Shown here in pieces: positions 10,448-18,868 of a stretch of 64,000 nucleotides of DNA (its first letter is position 1; every line of letters starts with the position of its first letter). The position numbers and the translations under genes were made by a program. The DNA lies in contig NC_021741.1 in assembly GCF_000422085.1 (NCBI RefSeq), positions 2,604,001 through 2,668,000 of the forward strand. Reading direction: 5' to 3'. This stretch comes from Serratia liquefaciens ATCC 27592 (GTDB taxonomy: Bacteria > Pseudomonadota > Gammaproteobacteria > Enterobacterales > Enterobacteriaceae). The notes under the pieces were generated by a model, which had not been told where the DNA came from, searched no databases, and saw only the letters and a program-made list of their open reading frames with translations.

Positions 10448-10463
10448 TTGCAATTTTTATTGC
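10448..10463. promoter_or_regulatory. Operator copy 2, before the RpiR regulator gene
   Basis: TTGCAATTTTTATTGC contains the dyad GCAAT-N4-ATTGC. It lies 49 bases before the regulator's ATG, consistent with autoregulation. It is identical over all 16 bases to the copy at 11509-11524. Confidence 0.68.
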
Positions 10464-10511
10464 TGTAGCGTGCTGGAAAATGACTGGCTAATGCCTGGAA
10501 AGGAAATTCTG

Positions 10512-11453
10512 ATGGTGAAAAAAACAGACCCAACTCTGGCCACACTTAAACCGCTACCTCATGACAATTACGAGCAGGTCGTCAACGAAATCACCCGACG
10601 CTATCCGCAGTTGTCGGAGCGCTATCAGCAGGCGGCACGCTACATAACCCAGAACCCCAATACGGTTGCTCTGGAGTCGATTAACGCCGTGGCGGCCAAA
10701 TGCGGATTACATCCATCGGTGTTGGTGCGTTTTGCCCAGGCTTTTGGTTATAGCGGTTTTAAACAGATGCAGAGCGTTTTCCAGACGCGGTTGGCTACGG
10801 CAGCGCCCGGTTACAACGAGCGGATCACCGCACTGGAAAATGATCTGCGAAAAAATGATGAAAAAGGCAGCTTGGGTTTCCTGCAAAGTCTGGTCATTCG
10901 TGATATCGCAACGCTGCAGGAGTTATTGAATAACATCACCGAACAGGATCTCGATGAGACCGCCCATCTGCTGAAGGAAGCTGAAACTGTCTATATTGCC
11001 GGCCAGCTGCGCTCGGAACCTGTCGCGTCGTTGATGCGGTATCTTTTAACCATGCTCAATCGTCGCGTGATACTGCTGGATGCTGCCGGAGGACTGGCAC
11101 CGCAAATGGCCAACAATATGCGGGAAAATGATGTGCTTATTGCCATAGCATTTCGCCATTACGCGAAAGAAGTGATCGCCATTGCGGATGATGCCGGTGC
11201 GCGTGGCATCCCTATTGTGGCCATTACTGACAGTCAGCTTTCACCACTGGCGAAAAGTGCAAAAGTGCTGTTTACCATACCGGAAGAAGAATACAGTTTT
11301 TCGCGATCTCTGGCGGCGCCGGTGTGTCTGGCGCAGAGCATTGCGATGGCATTGGCTGCGGCATTACAGCCGGAAAAAGCCCAGCCCTGCATTGAAACCA
11401 TTACCGAGCGTGAAAAACGCAGTGAGGGGAACCGCAAGCGTCATCGCAGTTGA
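10512..11453 (+). CDS. RpiR family regulator of the inositol-type island (IolR-like role)
   Basis: A 313-residue RpiR-type regulator. The N-terminal helix-turn-helix is at about residues 30-105 (INAVAAKCGLHPSVLVRFAQAFG). A SIS domain lies at about 155-290 (VYIAGQLRSEP, DVLIAIAFRHYAKE), and the tail is basic. The start at 10512 is supported by AAGGAA 7 bases upstream; the frame is open further back but without a good site. It stands at the centre of the divergent island, and identical 16-base dyads lie before it and before iolD, with a variant before the other arm. It is therefore the likely local repressor, probably released by an inositol-derived phosphate or intermediate. The ligand is inference. 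Confidence 0.87.
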   Translation: MVKKTDPTLATLKPLPHDNYEQVVNEITRRYPQLSERYQQAARYITQNPNTVALESINAVAAKCGLHPSVLVRFAQAFGYSGFKQMQSVFQTRLATAAPGYNERITALENDLRKNDEKGSLGFLQSLVIRDIATLQELLNNITEQDLDETAHLLKEAETVYIAGQLRSEPVASLMRYLLTMLNRRVILLDAAGGLAPQMANNMRENDVLIAIAFRHYAKEVIAIADDAGARGIPIVAITDSQLSPLAKSAKVLFTIPEEEYSFSRSLAAPVCLAQSIAMALAAALQPEKAQPCIETITEREKRSEGNRKRHRS

Positions 11454-11508
11454 ATCACGTTTAAAACAGACTTCTGCCCTGTCGGGATGGGAGTCTTGTC
11501 GTTTGAAT

Positions 11509-11524
11509 TTGCAATTTTTATTGC
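11509..11524. promoter_or_regulatory. Operator copy 3, before iolD
   Basis: TTGCAATTTTTATTGC, an exact repeat of the copy at 10448. It lies 80 bases before the iolD start, in the 151-base gap after the regulator, which shows that iolD has its own controlled promoter. Confidence 0.68.
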
Positions 11525-11539
11525 CAATTAAAATAAACA

Positions 11540-11555
11540 GCAATTTAAAATGCAA
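11540..11555. promoter_or_regulatory. Operator copy 4 (degenerate), before iolD
   Basis: GCAATTTAAAATGCAA; the reverse complement TTGCATTTTAAATTGC keeps both outer TTGC/GCAA arms and the A/T core. It sits 31 bases downstream of copy 3 (start to start), about three helical turns, so two regulator dimers could bind on one face of the DNA. Confidence 0.5.
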
Positions 11556-11604
11556 AAAAAATAATCATGCTGCTTTCAGGCGTTCAATCCGAATGGGGGA
11601 AGAT

Positions 11605-13449
11605 ATGGCCAAGATTCGTTGTACAGCGGCTCAGGCAGTCGTTCGTTATCTGAGCAACCAGTTTACGGAAATCGAGGGTGAACGCGTCCCGCTTTTTCCC
11701 GGCGTGTATGGGATTTTTGGCCATGGCAACGTCACCTGTCTGGGTGAAGCGCTGGAAGCAGTACAGGATATTTTGCCAACCTGGCGCGGCCAAAATGAAC
11801 AATCGATGGGTTTTGCGGCTATTGGTTTTGCCAAGGCGATGGTTCGCAGGCAGATCATGGTGGTTACCGCGTCGATCGGGCCGGGTACCGCCAACCTGCT
11901 AACCGCTGCCGGCGTCGCGCACACCAGTCGTTTGCCCATGCTGATGATTTGCGGCGACAGCTTTGCGCGGCGGCATCCGGATCCGGTAATGCAACAGATC
12001 GAGCATTTCAACGATCCGACACAAACCATCAACGATGCTTTCAAAACGGTAAGCCGCTATTGGGACCGCATCACCTATCCAGAACAAATCATGTCCTCGC
12101 TACCGCAGGCTGTGGCCACCATGCTAGATCCGGGCGACTGCGGCCCGGCCTTTATCGGCATGTGTCAGGACGTGCAGGAAATGGCCTGGGATTACCCGGA
12201 AGCCTTTTTCGCCCCGCAGTTGCATCTGATGCCTCGTCCACGGCCCGATCGCCTTCAGCTTGCTCACGCAGCACAATGCCTGATGAACGCCAAACGCCCA
12301 TTGATTATCTCTGGTGGAGGCGTGCGCTACTCACAGGCGGAAGCTGAACTGGAGGCTTTCGCGGTTCGCCATGGCATACCCGTCGTGGAAACCATTGCCG
12401 GTAAAGGCGCTTTTACGCATGACCACCCTATCCATATGGGGCCGATTGGTATTCTTGGCTCCACCTCAGCCAATGAGTTGGCTTCCCGAGCCGATGTCGT
12501 GGTCGCCATAGGAACCCGGTTGATGGATTTCGTCACCGGCTCATGGACGGTATTCGATCAACAGGCACAGTTCATTTCACTCAATGCTGCGCGCTTTGAT
12601 GCGCATAAACACCGCGCTATTCCGCTGGTGTGCGATGCCCGTGAAGGGATTATCGAGCTAAACCATGCACTGGGCGAATGGGTGGCCGCGCCCGCCTGGT
12701 TGGCTAAGGGACGAGCGGCTTTTGCTGACTGGAACGCACTGATTGCAAAAACCCAAGAACCTGGAGTCACCGCCGATGTCCCCAGCTACGCCCAGGTGAT
12801 CGGCGTGGTGAATGCAGTGGCGGCGCCGGAAGATTACATCATCAGTGCCGCCGGCGGGCTGCCTGGCGAGTTGGTGAAAGGCTGGCGTGTCAAAGATCCC
12901 GGCACCTTCGATTGCGAGTTCGGTTTTTCCTGTATGGGTTATGAGCTCTCTGCAGGCTGGGGAGCCGCCATGGCGGGCAAAAAACAGGATGTCTTCGTCA
13001 TGATTGGGGACGGCACCTACATGATGATGAACTCAGATATCTATTCGAGCGTACTGTCCGGTCATAAATTTATTTTACTGGTGTGCGACAACGGCGGTTA
13101 TGCGGTGATCAACCGTTTGCAGAACGCCAAAGGCGGTGCTTCCTTCAATAACCTATTGAAGGATTGCCGCGTGAAAGAGCCTTTCCCGGTGGATTTCGTC
13201 GCCAATGCCGAGTCGATGGGGGCTTATGCCCGCAAGGTGACCTCGCTCGAACAGCTTGAAGACGCCCTTAAATGGGCCAAAGGCAACGATCGTACCACGG
13301 TAATTTCCATTGCCACCGACGCCCACCACTGGACGCCCGGAGATGCATGGTGGGATGTCGGCGTGCCGGAAGTGAGCGAGCGCGAGAGCGTTAACCAGGC
13401 GTATCGCGAACATCTCGAAGGACGCAAAAATCAGCGTATCGGCATTTAA
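11605..13449 (+). CDS. iolD: 3D-(3,5/4)-trihydroxycyclohexane-1,2-dione hydrolase (IolD)
   Basis: A 614-residue thiamine-diphosphate enzyme that opens the cyclohexane ring of the diketo-inositol made by IolE, giving 5-deoxy-glucuronate in the known pathway. The N-terminal Pyr domain carries the ThDP glutamate E65 (GQNEQS). The C-terminal PP domain has GDGTYMMMNSD (468-478) followed by DNGGYAVINRLQ, the metal and diphosphate site seen in IolD proteins. GGGGA precedes the ATG at 11605; the frame extends back to 11182 only because it is open opposite the regulator gene. It is somewhat shorter than Bacillus IolD (about 640). It is followed by iolE after 14 bases. No iolB or iolC lies nearby to use the product. 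Confidence 0.9.
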   Translation: MAKIRCTAAQAVVRYLSNQFTEIEGERVPLFPGVYGIFGHGNVTCLGEALEAVQDILPTWRGQNEQSMGFAAIGFAKAMVRRQIMVVTASIGPGTANLLTAAGVAHTSRLPMLMICGDSFARRHPDPVMQQIEHFNDPTQTINDAFKTVSRYWDRITYPEQIMSSLPQAVATMLDPGDCGPAFIGMCQDVQEMAWDYPEAFFAPQLHLMPRPRPDRLQLAHAAQCLMNAKRPLIISGGGVRYSQAEAELEAFAVRHGIPVVETIAGKGAFTHDHPIHMGPIGILGSTSANELASRADVVVAIGTRLMDFVTGSWTVFDQQAQFISLNAARFDAHKHRAIPLVCDAREGIIELNHALGEWVAAPAWLAKGRAAFADWNALIAKTQEPGVTADVPSYAQVIGVVNAVAAPEDYIISAAGGLPGELVKGWRVKDPGTFDCEFGFSCMGYELSAGWGAAMAGKKQDVFVMIGDGTYMMMNSDIYSSVLSGHKFILLVCDNGGYAVINRLQNAKGGASFNNLLKDCRVKEPFPVDFVANAESMGAYARKVTSLEQLEDALKWAKGNDRTTVISIATDAHHWTPGDAWWDVGVPEVSERESVNQAYREHLEGRKNQRIGI

Positions 13450-13463
13450 AGAAGGGGCAGAAC

Positions 13464-14378
13464 ATGGTTCTTAAAGCAAAGCTTGGCATCGCGCCTATCG
13501 CTTGGTCGAATGACGATCTCCCTCAGCTAGGGGGCGAAACCTCGTTGGCAACCTGCCTGTTTGAAAGCCACCTTGCGGGGTTTCAGGGCGTTGAAACGGG
13601 CGGCAAATTCCCAAAAACCAGTGAGGAGCTCAAACCTACCCTGAAATACTTCCAGCTTGAACTGGTCTCGGGATGGTATTCGGGCACGCTGCTTGATAAC
13701 AGCCTGAACGAAGAAATCAGCCGTTCGCTGCCACAAATGCAACTTTTCCGCGACTGCGGTGCCGCCTGCCTGGTTTACGGAGAGACTGCCGGTACCATCC
13801 AGAACCGGCAGAACGTCCCCCTGGCTGAACGACGTCGGTTGTCCGACGCAGAAATCAGCGAGTACGGCGACAAACTGTCTCGGTTCGCCGCCTTCTGCAA
13901 GGATTTCGGCGTGCCACTCGCCTTCCATCATCATATGGGCACGGCAATTGAAGATGAACAGGATATTGACCGCTTAATGGCGGCAACCAGTAAAGACGTT
14001 GGCCTGTTATTTGATACCGGACATTTGGTGTTCGCCGGCGTGGACCCTGTCAGGGTGCTGGAAAAACATGGCGATCGCATCATCCATGTGCATACCAAAG
14101 ATGTCCGTTTGGACGTGCTAAACGGTATCGACCGCCATAAAGACTCTTTTCTGGATGCCGTATTGAAGGGGGTTTATACCGTACCGGGTGATGGATCCAT
14201 CGATTTCACCGCCGTCATTAATAAGCTTGCCGCTATAGGTTATCAGGGGTGGTTTGTGGTTGAAGCCGAACAGGATCCGGCCAAAGCGCCGCCCCTTGAG
14301 TATGCCCGTCTCGGCTATAACACCCTGTGCAAAGCGCTCAGCGCGGCAGGCTATCGCTATACAGAAGGAGATATATGA
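13464..14378 (+). CDS. iolE: Inosose dehydratase (IolE type)
   Basis: A 304-residue TIM-barrel protein of the xylose-isomerase-like/AP-endonuclease-2 family that matches IolE. It removes water from 2-keto-myo-inositol to give the cyclohexanedione used by IolD, with a divalent metal. Visible landmarks: IAPIAWSNDDLP at the N-terminus, VSGWYSG, the metal-site segments AFHHHMGT, LFDTGHL, HVHTKD and VVEAEQDP. AAGAAGGGG lies before the ATG. The stop overlaps the next gene by ATGA, so they are translationally coupled. It is the enzyme that ties this island most firmly to inositols together with IolD and IolG. Confidence 0.9.
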   Translation: MVLKAKLGIAPIAWSNDDLPQLGGETSLATCLFESHLAGFQGVETGGKFPKTSEELKPTLKYFQLELVSGWYSGTLLDNSLNEEISRSLPQMQLFRDCGAACLVYGETAGTIQNRQNVPLAERRRLSDAEISEYGDKLSRFAAFCKDFGVPLAFHHHMGTAIEDEQDIDRLMAATSKDVGLLFDTGHLVFAGVDPVRVLEKHGDRIIHVHTKDVRLDVLNGIDRHKDSFLDAVLKGVYTVPGDGSIDFTAVINKLAAIGYQGWFVVEAEQDPAKAPPLEYARLGYNTLCKALSAAGYRYTEGDI

Positions 14379-15187
14379 TGGATCAGTTAGTCGGAAAAGT
14401 GGCCGTCATCACCGGTGGCACGCAGGGGCTGGGGGCCGCAATCGCGCGCCATTTTAGCCAGCAAGGGGCCGCCGGGGTGATTATTTGCGGAAGAAACCAG
14501 GCAAAAGGCGCAGAAATCGCTGAGAGGTTAAATGCAGAAACTGACACCCCAGTGATTTTTGTACGCGCCGATTTATCTTCCGTGGAAGACTGTCGCCGGG
14601 TTATCGCTAAAACAGATGAATTATTTGGCCGCGTCGATGTTCTGGTCAACGCCGGGGGCATGACCGATCGCGGCACCATCATCGATACGGCCCCCGAGCT
14701 GTTCGACAAGATGTTTGCCACCAATGTTCGCGGGCCGTTTTATCTGATGCAAGAGTCGATAAAAATTATGCGTCGTGAAAATACGGCGGGCAGCATTGTT
14801 AACATCTGTTCCATGTCAGCGTTGGCCGGGCAGCCTTTTATCTCCGCCTACTGTTCGTCGAAAGGCGCATTGGCTACGTTGACACGCAACACCGCCTACG
14901 CCCTGTTACGCAACCGGATCCGCGTCAATGGTCTGAACATCGGGTGGATGGCATCCGAAGGGGAAGACCGCATAATGAAGCAATATCATGGTGCCGAGGA
15001 TAACTGGCTGGAAAAAGCCGCCGCCGAGCAGCCTTTTGGTCGTTTGATTCAGCCAGAAGAAGTGGCACGTACCGTCGCTTTCCTGGCCAGCGATGAATCC
15101 GGCCTGATGACCGGTTCTATCGTTAACTTCGATCAGTCAGTCTGGGGGGGTTACGATCAGACGCCCTCTCCCTCCGCCCCGCTCTGA
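14375..15187 (+). CDS. Short-chain dehydrogenase/reductase
   Basis: A 270-residue classical SDR. The nucleotide-binding motif GGTQGLG is near residues 14-20, NAGG near 92-95, and the catalytic Ser/Tyr/Lys are S146, Y159 and K163 (SMSALAGQPFISAYCSSKG). AAGGAG lies before the start, and the ATG overlaps the iolE stop. An SDR is not part of the standard iol pathway. In this operon it could oxidise a hydroxyl group of the ring-opened acid or interconvert inositol stereoisomers at the entry. The exact start (14375 or 14378) does not affect the product except for one Met. Confidence 0.86.
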   Translation: MMDQLVGKVAVITGGTQGLGAAIARHFSQQGAAGVIICGRNQAKGAEIAERLNAETDTPVIFVRADLSSVEDCRRVIAKTDELFGRVDVLVNAGGMTDRGTIIDTAPELFDKMFATNVRGPFYLMQESIKIMRRENTAGSIVNICSMSALAGQPFISAYCSSKGALATLTRNTAYALLRNRIRVNGLNIGWMASEGEDRIMKQYHGAEDNWLEKAAAEQPFGRLIQPEEVARTVAFLASDESGLMTGSIVNFDQSVWGGYDQTPSPSAPL

Positions 15188-15207
15188 TTCCTGCTTGCCA
15201 CGCACAT

Positions 15208-15239
15208 AAAAAGACACCCTGCACTACTCGCAGGGTGTC
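15208..15239 (-). terminator. Hairpin terminator, U-run on the minus strand
   Basis: GACACCCTGC (15213-15222) and GCAGGGTGTC (15230-15239) form a perfect 10-bp stem. On the minus strand it is followed by five T residues (complement of 15208-15212), so it terminates the ATP-grasp/iucD transcript. The stem may also stop the convergent iolDE transcript from the other side, although no T-run is present there. Confidence 0.82.
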
Positions 15240-15339
15240 GGGTCAAAACTGTATTAGCGACTTCCAAGGCGACAACATTTGCCCAAAAATTCACCAAGCC
15301 ATTTATTTTCCTTAGGCTGCATTCTATTAATGCAGGGTA

Positions 15340-16218
15340 TTACTTCAGATTAAGCATCTTCCCAAGCAAAATGTCTGTGGGTTCGAGGATATCCGTATCA
15401 ATCCCTGCAGAGGGGGTGAAGGTCAACTCGCCAAAGATGACTTTGCCATTGGAGATATAGAAATCGACACGAACAAACTCGAAGGGCGCCGACAATTTTC
15501 TCGCGTATTCAAAAAGATCGTCGTAACCCTCGGGTTTAACAAAAGCGTCGATCTCTTCTGGGCTAAGGGCCAGGCAGTCTTGGCTGTAGCACAGGAACTT
15601 GAAGTCTTTGTCAAAAAAGTAATATTTCGGCATGCCTTTATCCCTACCGACACAGAGTAACGTGCAGTAAGGTACGCCATTGAAACAGTATATTTTATAG
15701 TCTTCCGGACCATGGCCACCTGCAGACTCTATATACCTTTCACCTATTATCTTTTTATTTATCTTTTTATAGTTTAATTCTGCATAGACTTTCCAGTAGT
15801 CCTCTCGCATCCAGTTATCTATGATTTTAGAGGCTCGCCCAATGTCCAACTTACTTTTGTCCTGGCAAATCAGGTTGTAACCAGAACCATGGTTACCCTT
15901 GATCACAAACTTTTCGGGTAACGTATCCCAGGGGATCTCATGTACAGAGTCGCAGGCGAAGTACAGCTCGTTTAGAATTTCTTCACATCCCTGCGCCTTC
16001 AAATACTCTCGCACTGCGTATTTATCGGCACACTGCGTAACCAGCGCGTTGTTACTGTAATCGTTAAGTTTTAGATAATTTATTTTCTCGTTCCACGTTA
16101 CCGGTGGATTGAGATTCAATTTTTTCCCGAATGCCTTTTTGTAGATAAATTTTGTCTTGAAGGTCGGCGTAAATGTCGCCAGTTGATTCATGATAAATTT
16201 ATTAATATTTCTTCTCAT
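15340..16218 (-). CDS. TupA-like ATP-grasp protein
   Basis: A 292-residue protein of the TupA-like ATP-grasp family. Members are known or predicted ATP-dependent carboxylate-amine ligases, often near polysaccharide or polyglutamate-type synthesis genes. Visible segments: WNEKINYLKLNDYS, CADKYAVREYL, PEKFVIKGNHGSGYNLI (nucleotide-binding region), GERYIES, DYKIYCFNG, and a C-terminal FEFVRVDFYISNGKVIFGELTFTPSAG, which carries the metal-binding acid residues. I chose the ATG at 16218 (AGGG just upstream); the frame also offers TTG at 16245, 2 bases after the iucD stop. It directly follows the lysine hydroxylase gene, so an N-hydroxylysine-containing substrate is an attractive but untested idea. 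Confidence 0.78.
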   Translation of the reverse strand: MRRNINKFIMNQLATFTPTFKTKFIYKKAFGKKLNLNPPVTWNEKINYLKLNDYSNNALVTQCADKYAVREYLKAQGCEEILNELYFACDSVHEIPWDTLPEKFVIKGNHGSGYNLICQDKSKLDIGRASKIIDNWMREDYWKVYAELNYKKINKKIIGERYIESAGGHGPEDYKIYCFNGVPYCTLLCVGRDKGMPKYYFFDKDFKFLCYSQDCLALSPEEIDAFVKPEGYDDLFEYARKLSAPFEFVRVDFYISNGKVIFGELTFTPSAGIDTDILEPTDILLGKMLNLK

Positions 16219-16247
16219 ACACCCTGTCTCATCATTTGACGACAAAA

Positions 16248-17573
16248 TTAAAACGGTGACTGAATGGCACCAAAGGAAGCTGAAGCTATAGGTTGTTGCT
16301 GCTCACTGCGCCATTGGATCATCGCTGGGGGCGTGCTCAGATCAAATTGGTCATGGCCTAATGCGCGATTGAGGATCCGGGCCGAACGCCAGGCCATCAG
16401 ACTGAGTTGAGGATCGGCAATACCGTGGTGGTGCATGCTGGCGTTAACGGCAAACAAGCAGTTCTCAGCTTCACCTTCGCGCTCAAAGGTGAAATCAGAG
16501 GCAATACGGTATTGCCCATCGGCGGTGGTTGATAGACCATGAGCCAGAGATTCAAGAAACGCCGGGCGCACCTGTTGGTAACCGGTAGCAAAAATCACCA
16601 CGTCTGCATCAACGATTTCGTAGCCTTGATCAAGGTGATGCTGCGTCTCTAACCGATAGAAATTATCTTTGGCTGTAAGGGCGGTCACTGAACGGCTGGG
16701 CAACAGTTTCACCCATCGTTTCTCGCGAAGTACATCGAAGCGGTGATACATGGCACGATAGATAGCTAACAGAGACTCGCTGGTGATGCCATCAGATGTC
16801 ATCTTTTGCTCATGCAACATGTGTTGCTTGGCTGAGTTGTTTAGCGTGCAGAATTTCTCGACATATTCTGGCGTAAAATACTCGTTGGCAAATGCCGCTT
16901 CATCAAGCGCGTTGTAGTTATTGCGGCGGGAAATCCAACTCAGCTGTTCTGGTTGGCCCCATTGCCCCTGAAAAATATTCAGGAACAGATCGGCCCCGCT
17001 TTGCCCCCCACCCACGATCGCCACACGTTTTCCGGTCAGGTTAGGCTGGCGTAACATCATTTCGCTGGCGTGGAAGCATTGATCATTTTGCTGAGTCACA
17101 CAGTCTGGCAGCTTAATTTGTTTGCCGATGCCTACACAAAGGTGTTTGGCGTAAAATACGTCGTTTTGAGTGGTAACGACAAACTGTCGCTGACGGTCAT
17201 CAAACTCCACCCGCTGAACCTCTTGGTTGAACACCAGTGAGTCCAACCCCGTTGCAGCCCAGTTGAGATAATCGGCAAACTCTTCACGAGAGGCGGTACG
17301 CTGTTCGCTGGTCAGAAAACGGTAGAACTTTTTCCGCTTCACCAGATAGTTGAGAAAACTGTAAGGATTGGTGGGTGAAACCGCCGTCACCAGATCCTTC
17401 AAAAAGTGGGTCTGCATACTGCTATCTGCCAGGATCATGCCCGGATGCCAAGAAAAGTGCGGTTTGCGCTCGAGGAATTTGCAATTAAACCCTTCGATCT
17501 CGCTACCAAGCGCAGCAATACTTAGGTTGGACGGACCGATGCCAATACCGATAAAGTCCAAACGCTGGTTCAT
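16248..17573 (-). CDS. iucD: L-lysine N6-monooxygenase (IucD family)
   Basis: A 441-residue flavin-dependent N-hydroxylase very like aerobactin IucD over its whole length. The FAD motif is IGIGPSNLSIAAL, then HFSWHPGM and FLKDLV, the NADPH motif GGGQSGADLFLN, SRRNNYNALDEAAF, and the C-terminal ATGYQ. It makes N6-hydroxylysine from lysine, NADPH and O2 in the cytoplasm. AGGAG lies 9 bases before the ATG at 17573; the longer upstream frame is chance. The normal partners iucA, iucB and iucC are missing; instead a TupA-like ATP-grasp gene follows immediately. A Fur-like A/T stretch (17784-17800) lies about 210 bases upstream. The product may be a different siderophore or an N-hydroxylated natural product. 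Confidence 0.88.
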   Translation of the reverse strand: MNQRLDFIGIGIGPSNLSIAALGSEIEGFNCKFLERKPHFSWHPGMILADSSMQTHFLKDLVTAVSPTNPYSFLNYLVKRKKFYRFLTSEQRTASREEFADYLNWAATGLDSLVFNQEVQRVEFDDRQRQFVVTTQNDVFYAKHLCVGIGKQIKLPDCVTQQNDQCFHASEMMLRQPNLTGKRVAIVGGGQSGADLFLNIFQGQWGQPEQLSWISRRNNYNALDEAAFANEYFTPEYVEKFCTLNNSAKQHMLHEQKMTSDGITSESLLAIYRAMYHRFDVLREKRWVKLLPSRSVTALTAKDNFYRLETQHHLDQGYEIVDADVVIFATGYQQVRPAFLESLAHGLSTTADGQYRIASDFTFEREGEAENCLFAVNASMHHHGIADPQLSLMAWRSARILNRALGHDQFDLSTPPAMIQWRSEQQQPIASASFGAIQSPF

Positions 17574-18868
17574 TGAGTGTGCTCCTGAGTGAATAAATCT
17601 TTTTCCAGAAATATAATATTGGTCTGGTAAAATAACGTAACGAAATTTGATCTCGGCATTGACGTTAAAATAAATCGTGCAGCAGTGGCATCTATGTAAT
17701 AACGCCAGACTTATTGCCATTGAGCTCTAACATCTCACAATGAATAGCTCTAAGATCAAAAGATTAAAACAACCGCATCAACCGCCATTATTATTCTCAT
17801 GAAAACCTGAACATATCTCTTTTGGACAGTCGTTCTTCAGTTAAAATAAAACCATATTCTGCAGAGTTATAAAATGACATTGCTTTGAGAGAGATTTTCA
17901 AGACAATAACATCCACTGAATTAACAGAGTAATCCATAACATGTCCCTATGTTAACTTGCCTATTAAACATGACATCTTCCTTAATTAGACATTACGTAA
18001 CAAGAGTAGCTTCAAAGCGGATGACTGGCATGTGAAAAAAAATAATATTAAAACCAAAATCGACGTTGTTAATGTAAAATTAAAAGTGAAATCGTAAAAA
18101 ATCATAAAATTTCATCTTGGTTTAACCAGGGTTGGAGATCGTGTTTATCAAGTGAAACCCGCCGCCAAGCGGCTCTGAGCCTGATAACTGTCCTTACCCC
18201 GTACCTTTCCCCTGCAAATCAACTCTAGTTCTAACCTTAGACAGTCTTTTGGCAATGGAGGCTTTTCAATCTACAGAAAATTCAGATATTTCACCGATTA
18301 TAGCGTGCTTAACCATGACGACTCAGCCCCGTTTTCCGCTTACGTAGGCACTTTGGCATAAATGGGCACGCTCTTAACATTGAGTCGCGTTAAAACCAAC
18401 GCTGTTTTCTTTCGGATCTTTTCTTTCTTGATCAATGCCAAGGAAAGTTAATATTGAAATCAGGACATATTGGCAGGAGAAAAGGAAAAAAACATCTGAG
18501 CAAATATCATCCTGTTATGGGTAGTTAATGTTCTTAGGCTATCTTAGGATTTTTATGTAAAAGGCCCCTGCTTTCGAAACAATCCGCTCACCATTAACTG
18601 CAGAGACGAAAAAAAATCAACACGATTTCATGGCATTCTTTCTCAGCACGTTTATTCCCTTCACCCTATTTTTTGAACTACCGTTTAAGCATTCAAAAAC
18701 CCTAGTGAATAATTATTGCTCACGCCCCAGTATCGGCCTTTGTGTCATTATTATTACTGAGCATACTGCATCGGCGTTTAGGATGACAATGTTCACAAAG
18801 CGCTAACCTGCCAGATTGTATTACCAGCTGACCCCGGTTAATCTTAGCCGGTGTCCTCCAAATTATAA
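17574..18868. other. 1.3-kb AT-rich region without recognisable genes
   Basis: No reading frame here has both a Shine-Dalgarno site and a recognisable protein. The first 300 bases hold the promoter side of iucD, including ATTATTATT-rich DNA at 17784-17800 that resembles a weak Fur box on the minus strand. The rest is AT-rich with several short A-runs. One 58-codon frame starts at 18630 but lacks a ribosome site. The low GC and lack of genes compared with the surroundings suggest a remnant of acquired or decayed DNA, or a regulatory RNA that I cannot identify. Confidence 0.5.

Noticed and set aside
11182..11604. Upstream extension of iolD
   Set aside because: It overlaps the RpiR gene and the operator region; GGGGA and homology place the start at 11605.
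18630..18806. 58-codon frame in the AT-rich region
   Set aside because: No ribosome site, no family, unusual composition; treated as chance.
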